A program made the translations under genes and the position numbers. Shown here one piece after another: positions 58,009-64,000 of a stretch of 64,000 nucleotides of DNA. Positions within the stretch are counted from its first letter, which is position 1; each line of letters opens with the position of its first letter. The stretch is from AP-15 sp963701815 (GTDB lineage: Bacteria; Pseudomonadota; Alphaproteobacteria; ATCC43930; CGMCC-115725): the NCBI GenBank assembly GCA_963701815.1, contig CAVPBN010000017.1:135003-199002 (forward strand), read 5' to 3'. Under the pieces are notes generated by a model. The model searched no databases. It was not told the origin of the DNA and worked only from the letters and a program-made list of their open reading frames with translations.

Positions 58009-59148
58009 ATGAACCTTCGCATTTCCGAGTTGGCGGCGATGGTTGTCGCCGTCATGTGTCTTCTCGACAGCCCGCAGAGCCTCGCGCAAAACGCTTACAT
58101 CACGAACGCGGCCGACAACACCGTGTCGGTGATCGCCACCGCGACCAACACGGTGATCGGCTCGCCGATCGCGGTCGGCAGCGGGCCCTTCGGCGTGGCG
58201 GTGACCCCGGACGGCAGCAAGGTCTATGTCGCGAACGCGGACTCCAACACCGTGTCGGTGATCGCCACGGCGAGCAACACGGTGATCGGCTCGCCGATCG
58301 CGGTCGGCAGCCGCCCCTTTGGCGTGGCGGTGACCCCGGACGGCAGTAAGGTCTATGTCGCGAACGCGGACTCCAACACCGTGTCGGTGATCGCCACGGC
58401 GAGCAACACGGTGATCGGCTCGCCGATCGCGGTCGGCAGCGAGCCCTTTGGCGTGGCGGTGACCCCGGACGGCAGCAAGGTCTATGTTGCGAACGAGGGC
58501 TCCGGCACCGTGTCGGTGATCGCCACGGCGAGCAACACGGTGATCGGCTCGCCGATCGCGGTCGGCAGCGACCCCTTTGGCGTGGCGGTGACCCCGGACG
58601 GCAGCAAGGTCTATGTCGTCAATGCCTTCGACGGCACCGTGTCAGTGATCGCCACGGCAACCAACACGGTGATCGGCTCGCCGATCGCGGTCGGCAGCTT
58701 CTCCGAAGGCGTGGCGGTGACCCCGGACGGCAGCAAGGTCTATGTCACGAACGAGGGCTCCGGCACCGTGTCGGTGATCGCCACGGCAAGCAACACGGTG
58801 ATCGGCTCGCCGATCGCGGTCGGCAGCGACCCCTTTGGCGTGGCGGTGACCCCGGACGGCAGTAAGGTCTATGTCGCGAACGCGGGCTCCAACACCGTGT
58901 CGGTGATCGCCACGGCAACCAACACGGTGATCGGCTCGCCGATCGCGGTCGGCAGCGGGCCCTTCGCGTTCGGCGTCTTCATCGGTCGGCCGATCTTTGC
59001 CGGGACCCCCGGTTTCTCGAACTGCCACGGCCAGAGTGTGGCGGCCTTGGCGCAAGAATTTGGCGGCCTCAGTGCCGCGGCCGCGGCCTTGGGCTTCCCG
59101 AGCGTGAAGGCGCTACAGGCAGCGATTACGGCGTTCTGCCACGATTAG
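58009..59148 (+). CDS. Exported YVTN beta-propeller protein (copy 1)
   Basis: 379 residues from the ATG at 58009 with a signal peptide (MNLRISELAAMVVAVMCLLD ... SLA|QN). Seven near-identical 43-residue units (129 bases) of the form NTVSVIATASNTVIGSPIAV-GS-PFGVAVTPDGSKVYVANADS build a seven-bladed propeller. The last 58 residues (FGVFIGRPIFAGTPGFSNCH, ALAQEFGGLSAAAAALGFPS and QAAITAFCHD) are a separate small module with two Cys. An ATG at 57964 is possible but would spoil the signal. Likely periplasmic or secreted; ligand unknown. Confidence 0.88.
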   Translation: MNLRISELAAMVVAVMCLLDSPQSLAQNAYITNAADNTVSVIATATNTVIGSPIAVGSGPFGVAVTPDGSKVYVANADSNTVSVIATASNTVIGSPIAVGSRPFGVAVTPDGSKVYVANADSNTVSVIATASNTVIGSPIAVGSEPFGVAVTPDGSKVYVANEGSGTVSVIATASNTVIGSPIAVGSDPFGVAVTPDGSKVYVVNAFDGTVSVIATATNTVIGSPIAVGSFSEGVAVTPDGSKVYVTNEGSGTVSVIATASNTVIGSPIAVGSDPFGVAVTPDGSKVYVANAGSNTVSVIATATNTVIGSPIAVGSGPFAFGVFIGRPIFAGTPGFSNCHGQSVAALAQEFGGLSAAAAALGFPSVKALQAAITAFCHD

Positions 59149-59190
59149 CGGCGCGCGCGGCAAGCCCGCGCCGGTATTACGGGTCGCGAC
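58969..59190 (+). repeat. 222-base duplicated 3' module, copy 1
   Basis: Identical to 60427-60648 except for two bases. It covers the C-terminal module codons and 42 bases beyond the stop, whereas the upstream propeller repeats of the two genes differ widely. Confidence 0.92.
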
Positions 59191-59493
59191 CAGCCCAGGT
59201 AGGCGGGGCGGCCATCCCAGTTTCCGCGCATTCTCGGCAATAGCTCGCCAGCCGAAGCGCAGCGATGCTGGCTATTGCCGCGCGCGCCGGGCCGCTGCGG
59301 CCCCGTGATACGGGTTTTCACTGGCGCGGCGGGCGAGCAGCTCCACTCGTGGCCGCCCCTGATGCCGCGACGGGTTCCCCGCGGTTAACCAATTCTCCGC
59401 GATTGACATGCCGGTCCCTCGGCTATTCAAAGTCGGTCGAAACGGCGCGGATCGAAGCAGGGCCTGGCCCGATCCGCCATTTGGGGGACCGCC
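59149..59493. other. Intergenic region between the propeller genes
   Basis: The first 42 bases belong to the duplicated module. GGCGCGCGCGGCAAGCCCGC could form a short stem after the stop. Nothing else is recognisable; the promoter or leader of copy 2 would lie here. Confidence 0.4.
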
Positions 59494-60606
59494 ATGAAGC
59501 TACGCATGAGCCGGCTGCTCGCGATCGCGGTTTGCGCTTTCTGCCTTCTCGCCGGCGCGCAAAGCCTCGCCCAGAACGCCTACATCACGAACGCGGACTC
59601 GAACAACGTGTCGGTGATCGCCACGGCGACCAATACCGTGACCGCGACGATCCCGGTCGGCAGTTTCCCCATCGGCGTGGCGGTCAGCCCGGACGGCCGC
59701 ACGGTCTATGTCGCGAACGGGGAATCGAACACCGTGTCGGTGATCGCCGCGGCGACCAATACCGTGACCGCGACGATCCCGGTCGGCAGTTTCCCCGTCG
59801 GCGTGGCGGTCAGCTCGGCAGGCGGCACGGTCTATGTCGCGAACGCGAACTCGAACAACGTGTCGGTGATTGCCGCGGCGACCAATACCGTGACCGCGAC
59901 GATCGCCGTCGGCACCGACCCCTTCGGCGTGGCGGTCAGCCCGGACGGCAGCACGGTCTATGTCGCGAACGGGGACACCGTTTCGGTGATCGCCGCGGCG
60001 ACCGATACGGTGACCGCGACGATCGCCGTCGGCATCGCGCCCGAGGGCGTGGCGGTCAGCCCGGACGGCAGCACGGTCTATGTCTCGAACTTCGATTCGA
60101 ACACCGTGTCGGTGATCGCCGCGGCGACCAACACCGTGACCGCGACGATCGCCGTCGGCAGCGAGCCCTTCGGCGTGGCGGTGAGCCCGGACGGCGGCAC
60201 GGTCTATGTCGCGAACCTCGGTTCGAACAACGTGTCGGCGATCGCCGCGGCGACCAATACCGTGACCGCGACGATCGCCGTTGGCAGCGAGCCCGAGGGC
60301 GTGGCGGTCAGCCCGGCCGGCGGCACGGTCTATGTCGCGAACGCGAACTCGAACAACGTGTCGGTGATCGCCGCAGCGACCAATACCGTGACGGCGACGA
60401 TCGCCGTCGGCAGCGAGCCCGTCGCCTTCGGCGTCTTCATCGCTCGGCCGATCTTTGCCGGGACCCCCGGTTTCTCGAACTGCCACGGCCAGAGTGTGGC
60501 GGCCTTGGCGCAAGAATTGGGCGGCCTCAGTGCCGCGGCCGCGGCCTTGGGCTTCCCGAGCGTGAAGGCGCTACAGGCAGCGATTACGGCGTTCTGCCAC
60601 GATTAG
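59494..60606 (+). CDS. Exported YVTN beta-propeller protein (copy 2)
   Basis: 370 residues with a signal peptide (MKLRMSRLLAIAVCAFCLLA ... SLA|QN). Seven units of 42 residues (126 bases), NTVSVIAAATNTVTATIAVG-SEPFGVAVSPDGGTVYVANLGS, one blade shortened (GDTVSV). The linker motif differs from copy 1 (TATIAVG versus IGSPIAVG), so the blades were amplified independently, yet the C-terminal module is almost identical. Tandem with copy 1, 345 bases apart. Confidence 0.88.
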   Translation: MKLRMSRLLAIAVCAFCLLAGAQSLAQNAYITNADSNNVSVIATATNTVTATIPVGSFPIGVAVSPDGRTVYVANGESNTVSVIAAATNTVTATIPVGSFPVGVAVSSAGGTVYVANANSNNVSVIAAATNTVTATIAVGTDPFGVAVSPDGSTVYVANGDTVSVIAAATDTVTATIAVGIAPEGVAVSPDGSTVYVSNFDSNTVSVIAAATNTVTATIAVGSEPFGVAVSPDGGTVYVANLGSNNVSAIAAATNTVTATIAVGSEPEGVAVSPAGGTVYVANANSNNVSVIAAATNTVTATIAVGSEPVAFGVFIARPIFAGTPGFSNCHGQSVAALAQELGGLSAAAAALGFPSVKALQAAITAFCHD

Positions 60607-60648
60607 CGGCGCGCGCGGCAAGCCCGCGCCGGTATTACGGGTCGCGAC
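60427..60648 (+). repeat. 222-base duplicated 3' module, copy 2
   Basis: Second copy of 58969-59190 (220 of 222 bases identical), including 42 bases after the stop codon. Confidence 0.92.
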
Positions 60649-60803
60649 GGATCGATCCCCGCTCTGTACATGCCTATTGGTTAACAACAGCGCGCGCCGC
60701 TATCGGCGCGGCTCGAACCGCCCATCGCCGTGTTTCATAATTCAAGACTTCTGCAAGTTTCCCTTGAGCCAGCCGCGCCAATGGGTTAGAGCTTGCATAA
60801 GAT

Positions 60804-61373
60804 ATGGTTGAAACACACCCGCAAAACCGCCGCCTCGGCTATGCCCGCGTCAGCACCTACGGGCAGACGCTCGACACCCAGCTTGAGCAGCTACGCGGCG
60901 CGGGCTGCACCAAGATTTACCGCGAGAAGGTGACGGGCGCGCACAACGACCGGCGCGAGCTTCTCAAAATGCTCGGCCACCTCGCCCCCGGCGACGTGGT
61001 GACGGTCACGCGCATCGACCGCCTGGCGCGCAGCACCTTCGACCTGTTCGCCATCGTCAAGCAGATCGTGGACGCCGAGGCGCAATTCCGCTCGCTGGCC
61101 GAGCCGTGGGCCGATACCGGCACCAGCACCGGACGGCTGATGATTGCCGTGCTCGGCGGGTTGGCGGACGTAGAGCGCGACCTTATCCGCACCCGCACCG
61201 CCGAGGGGCGCAGCCGGGCGCAGAAGCGCGGGCAGCACATGGGCCGGCCTCCGAAATTGACCGACGCACAGAAGACCGAGGCACGGCGGCGGCGGGCGCA
61301 GGGCGCAACCCTTGCCGAACTCGCCCGCAGCTACGACGTGAGCCAAAGCACGATTTCACGGCTGGCAGAGTAA
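60804..61373 (+). CDS. Small serine recombinase/resolvase (recombinase family protein)
   Basis: Intact 189 residues. Catalytic domain: GYARVSTYGQTLDTQLEQLR (nucleophile Ser), VTVTRIDRLARSTFDLFAIV, LMIAVLGGLADVERDLIRTR; then MGRPPKLTDAQK and a C-terminal HTH (GATLAELARSYDVSQSTISR). Tn3-resolvase/DNA-invertase type. No transposase partner or obvious res site was found; the 200 bases upstream contain the YVTN module end. Confidence 0.93.
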   Translation: MVETHPQNRRLGYARVSTYGQTLDTQLEQLRGAGCTKIYREKVTGAHNDRRELLKMLGHLAPGDVVTVTRIDRLARSTFDLFAIVKQIVDAEAQFRSLAEPWADTGTSTGRLMIAVLGGLADVERDLIRTRTAEGRSRAQKRGQHMGRPPKLTDAQKTEARRRRAQGATLAELARSYDVSQSTISRLAE

Positions 61374-61390
61374 ACGAGGGAAAGCTCGCG

Positions 61391-61627
61391 ATGGCACGCG
61401 CAAATTCCACAACCAAAACAATCGAACAGGCGATCAGCGAAAAAGCGAAGACAGACGCTGGCTATGCTATCGCCTGGGCACTCATCGAAGTTGCCGATTC
61501 ACAGCGAGAAATTGCGCGGCAGTTAAATACGCTGGGGATTTCAGGAGCAAACACGCCGATGGGAGCTATAGAACTGCTTGCTAGCGAAGTGAGGCGGATC
61601 GCTGATGCATTCGAGGCGCGACAGTAA
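61391..61627 (+). CDS. Small hypothetical protein
   Basis: 78 residues, MARANSTTKTIEQAISEKAK, helical, with IAWALIEVADSQREIARQLN and ELLASEVRRIADAFEARQ. GAGGGAAAG before the ATG is a good ribosome site. Begins 18 bases after the resolvase stop, so probably co-transcribed. No family recognised; might be an accessory of the resolvase element. Confidence 0.6.
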   Translation: MARANSTTKTIEQAISEKAKTDAGYAIAWALIEVADSQREIARQLNTLGISGANTPMGAIELLASEVRRIADAFEARQ

Positions 61628-61777
61628 ATCTTACTAGAAGCAGGAAATTCCGCAAACACCTCTCCGCGTCGCCGAACTACCAACGTCAGTTAGAGCATAC
61701 GACCATCGCCACGGATTTGCGCGCAACCGCTTTTACGCCAAAAAGCTCTCACGCTTCAGTGCCGGGATGAACCTTCC

Positions 61778-62231
61778 ATGAATCGGCGAAATTGGGAAAG
61801 AACCAAGTTTTCTGTCGAAGTCGCCACGCTCATCATAGTCGGTATATACGCCGGTATCACTTATTGCGTGTGGCGCGCGCAGTTAGAAGCTAACAGCATT
61901 AATCGGGAATTTTTTACAGCAGTACAACGGGCATTTGTTACAGTCACAGAACTGACGAAGGAGCCGACAAAAGACAAAACGGGCAATGTGACCTCTTGGA
62001 TGTTCAAGCCACAGGTTATTAATAGCGGAGGCACACCAACGAGAGATATGGAATATTCTCCCGTCGGGACCTTCGGTCCTACCAAACCCACGAAGGGTTG
62101 GTCGAATTTATACCCATCAGTAAAATTTCCAGAAGGCCCTAGGGACCCCGACGATGTTTTCAACTTGCCGAAACCGTTTTCACATGGACACGCTGTGCTT
62201 GGACCTCACGCAACCATGCATATTGCTCTAG
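61778..62231 (+). pseudogene. Membrane-anchored hypothetical protein, 5' part, split by IS1380
   Basis: AT-rich gene. MNRRNWERTKFSVEVATLII starts a single N-terminal helix (VATLIIVGIYAGITYCVWRA), then an extracytoplasmic beta-rich domain (VQRAFVTVTELTKEPTKDKT, FKPQVINSGGTPTRDMEYSP). The frame meets the IS1380 end at codon ALG; sequence resumes at 63838. Such anchored proteins are common in rhizobial genomes, function unknown. Confidence 0.75.
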
Positions 62232-63833
62232 CCTGAAAAATTCACCGGGCTGCGTGAAAGGGGTGGCGGGAGCGGCATAAGCCGTTGGATTCGTGTATGA
62301 TTTGGTTGCTGAAGCCGGATCAACCGAAGGCAACGGAGTTCGCGCCCGCCATGGACGAAGGTACGGGGATTTTGCCGGGTTTGCCAGCGGTGGCGGGCAA
62401 GCCGGTGCATGTCGCTTTCGACGGCGGCCGGCTGACCTCGGACGCCGGGATATTGCTGCTGGCGGCGATCGAGCAGCGGCTCGGGATCGCCGAGCGGCTG
62501 GCCGCCTGCATCGAGGACCGCGCGCGATCCGGAACGGGTGCGGCACGGGCTTGCCGAGATGATCCGCTACCGCGCGCTGCTGATCGCGGCGGGCTATCCC
62601 GACGGCAACGACTGCGACGCGCTCAAATCCGATCCGGCCTTCAAGATGGCGGTCGGGCGGCTGCCGGAGAGCGGCGACGATCTGTGCTCGCAGCCGACCA
62701 TCAGCCGGCTGGAGAACCTGCCCGGCGCGACCGCGCTCAAGCGCATGATGGCGGCGATGGTCGAGTTGTTCTGCGACAGCTTCGAGCAGGTGCCCCGGCG
62801 CATCGTGCTCGACATCGACGACACCGAGGACCGGGTTCACGGCGGCCAGCAACTCGCGCTGTTCAACGCCCACTACGACAGCCGCTGCTTCCTGCCGATC
62901 CACATCTACGAGGCGACGACCGGCAAGCCGGTCGGCGATCATCCTGCGCCCCGGCAAGACGCCGGACGGGGCCGAGGTGGCGCTGGTGCTGCGCCATGTC
63001 ATCGGCCATATCCGCGCCCGCTGGCCGGCGGTCGACATCGTCGTGCGCGGCGACAGCCATTACGGCCGGCCCGAGGCGATGGCGTGGTGCGAGCGCAAGC
63101 GCATCGGCTACATCTTCGGCCTGGCCGGCAATCCGGTGCTGCTGCGCCAGGTCGGCCATCTCGCCGAGGATGCCGCGCTGGGCCGGCTCGCCGGCGAGGC
63201 CGAAAAGGTCCGCCGCTACGGCGAATTCCGCTACGCCGCCAAAAGCTGGAACGTCGAGCGCCGCGTCATCGCCCGCGTCGAGGCCGGACCCCAGGGCGCC
63301 GACAGCCGCTTCATCGTCACCAACCTGCGCGGGCCTGCCCAAAGCGCTCTACGAGAAGGTCTATTGCGCCAGAGGACAGGCCGAAAACCTGATCAAGGCG
63401 CACAAGCTGCACCTCGCCTCCGACCGCACCTCGTGCACCAAGGCCACCGCCAACCAGTTCCGCCTGTTGATCCACACCGCCGCCTACTGGCTGATGCTGA
63501 GCCTGCGCGGCCTGGCGCCCCGCACATCGTTCTGGCGCGATGCCCAGTTCGACACGATCCGCCTCTGCCTGATCAAGGTCGCCGGGCGCGTCACCGAGAT
63601 GGTCACCCGCATCAAGATCGCCCTGCCGACCGCCTATCCCTACCAGGCCGGCTTCGCCGATCTCGCCGGCCGCATCGCCAAGCTGCCGCCGTGAACGACG
63701 GGGCCGGATGCCCCAGAACAAACCCCTCGGCGCAACCTCAAACCCCGATCACCCGCGTCCCCGACGCCACGAAAAACCGCGCCCGATCCCCGCCATCACA
63801 GCGCGACCGCCAGCCCCTCATGAATGATCCGGG
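62232..63833 (+). mobile_element. IS1380 family element with CTAG target duplication
   Basis: 1602 bp. Left end CCTGAAAAATTCACCGGG, right end (complement) CCCGGATCATTCATGAGG. CTAG flanks it at 62228-62231 and 63834-63837. Removing the element plus one CTAG restores the host reading frame (ALGGEGFG). Confidence 0.87.
62297..63694 (+). CDS. IS1380 family transposase, frameshifted
   Basis: VAFDGGRLTSDAGILLLAAI, then after a shift near 62525 LAEMIRYRALLIAAGYPDGN, CSQPTISRLENLPGATALKR, IVLDIDDTEDRVHGGQQLAL (catalytic Asp); a shift near 62935; VDIVVRGDSHYGRPEAMAWC (Asp); a shift near 63335; VYCARGQAENLIKAHKLHLA (Glu) and YWLMLSLRGLAPRTSFWRDA. About 465 residues. Three indels make it silent unless they are base-calling errors. 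Confidence 0.9.
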   Translation: MIWLLKPDQPKATEFAPAMDEGTGILPGLPAVAGKPVHVAFDGGRLTSDAGILLLAAIEQRLGIAERLAACIEDRARSGTGAARACRDDPLPRAADRGGLSRRQRLRRAQIRSGLQDGGRAAAGERRRSVLAADHQPAGEPARRDRAQAHDGGDGRVVLRQLRAGAPAHRARHRRHRGPGSRRPATRAVQRPLRQPLLPADPHLRGDDRQAGRRSSCAPARRRTGPRWRWCCAMSSAISAPAGRRSTSSCAATAITAGPRRWRGASASASATSSAWPAIRCCCARSAISPRMPRWAGSPARPKRSAATANSATPPKAGTSSAASSPASRPDPRAPTAASSSPTCAGLPKALYEKVYCARGQAENLIKAHKLHLASDRTSCTKATANQFRLLIHTAAYWLMLSLRGLAPRTSFWRDAQFDTIRLCLIKVAGRVTEMVTRIKIALPTAYPYQAGFADLAGRIAKLPP

Positions 63834-63837
63834 CTAG

Positions 63838-64000
63838 GTGGTGAAGGCTTTGGGGTAGATTTACTTCAAAAAAAACATCGACGAAGGATGGAGATTCTAC
63901 ACCTACAGCATAATTAGCTATCGGGACATATTTGCTCATTCGGAGGCACACGTTACGAAATACTGCTATAGCATCGGGGCAGCCCGTAACCAGAAGGATG
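63838..64000 (+). pseudogene. Membrane-anchored hypothetical protein, 3' part (runs off the right edge)
   Basis: Continuation of the gene at 61778: after CTAG the frame reads GGEGFGVDLLQ, then a shift in the eight-A run near 63868 gives KNIDEGWRFYTYSIISYRDI, FAHSEAHVTKYCYSIGAARN and continues to the window end. The YxDIFxxxHxTxxCY pattern is typical of the C-terminus of such anchored proteins. Confidence 0.65.

Noticed and set aside
58117..60420. Regular 126-129 base repeats resembling an array
   Set aside because: They are coding blades of two YVTN propellers with no spacer diversity; not a CRISPR array and no cas genes nearby.
59500..60513. A 337-codon minus-strand frame made of repeats (RRGDHRHGV-like)
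   Set aside because: It is the antisense image of the 126-base propeller repeats; no start context or family signature.

Overview
The window is high-GC DNA from an alphaproteobacterium, probably Hyphomicrobiales/Rhodospirillales-like. The signs are the DUF3489-DUF2924-large serine recombinase trio, an IS complement typical of that class (IS481, IS21, IS256, IS4, two kinds of IS5, ISNCY, IS1380), RmuC/TadA/RluB/RsmD/ZapE homologues of alphaproteobacterial type, and twin YVTN propeller proteins. Many real genes change reading frame by one base. This looks like an indel-prone (long-read or metagenomic) assembly laid over genuine gene decay, so I join frames where homology continues and say so in each entry.

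Layout. 1-10 kb is ordinary chromosome: Dyp-type peroxidase (edge), zapE, an amidohydrolase, rmuC, RidA, a cupin, a DUF4010 membrane protein, tadA-thioesterase, a class-I glutaminase-like peptidase, rluB-rsmD-aldo/keto reductase, then tRNA-Ser(GGA). 10.3-13.1 kb holds the recombinase/DUF2924/DUF3489 operon. 13.4-16.5 kb is a junkyard of truncated genes (peptidoglycan-binding domain, DoxX, a P-loop ATPase lacking the Walker lysine) ending in a broken IS481. 16.5-21.1 kb carries DUF763, an orphan molybdopterin hydroxylase large subunit and a 2-oxoglutarate/iron oxygenase-like protein. 21.1-24.4 kb is a mosaic: histidine-kinase scrap, HTH-like gene, an unusual tRNA-Cys-like element, DUF6471, an AT-rich Ntn-hydrolase-like gene and a truncated PrpD. 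24.4-28.8 kb encodes a co-directional cyclase / vanadium-haloperoxidase-like / subtilisin trio.

29.3-39.5 kb is a second mosaic: an amidase missing its catalytic loop, a DUF6880-like gene split in two by a segment carrying an MFS exporter with a palindromic operator, a 5'-truncated recD2, an IS256 interrupted by a complete IS21 with exact target duplication, and an AlkA fragment. 39.5-45.3 kb has an M23 peptidase, an IS4, a luciferase-like monooxygenase, a class II aldolase and small exported proteins. 46-52.5 kb contains a truncated tyrosine integrase between two related small gene remnants, an ABC substrate-binding protein and three IS elements at CTAG/TAG sites. 52.7-57.4 kb has a truncated C39-peptidase/Rhs protein abutting a cyclase-AAA-TPR giant. 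58-60.6 kb has twin YVTN beta-propeller genes with a nearly identical 3' module. 60.8-64 kb has a small serine resolvase and an AT-rich membrane protein split by IS1380.

The strongest candidates for something undescribed are the tRNA-Cys-like element with an 8+4 bp acceptor branch (21926-22001), the cyclase-haloperoxidase-subtilisin set, the exporter module bounded by 23-bp direct repeats, and the mobile 3' module shared by the YVTN twins. I found no CRISPR array, rRNA or replication origin.
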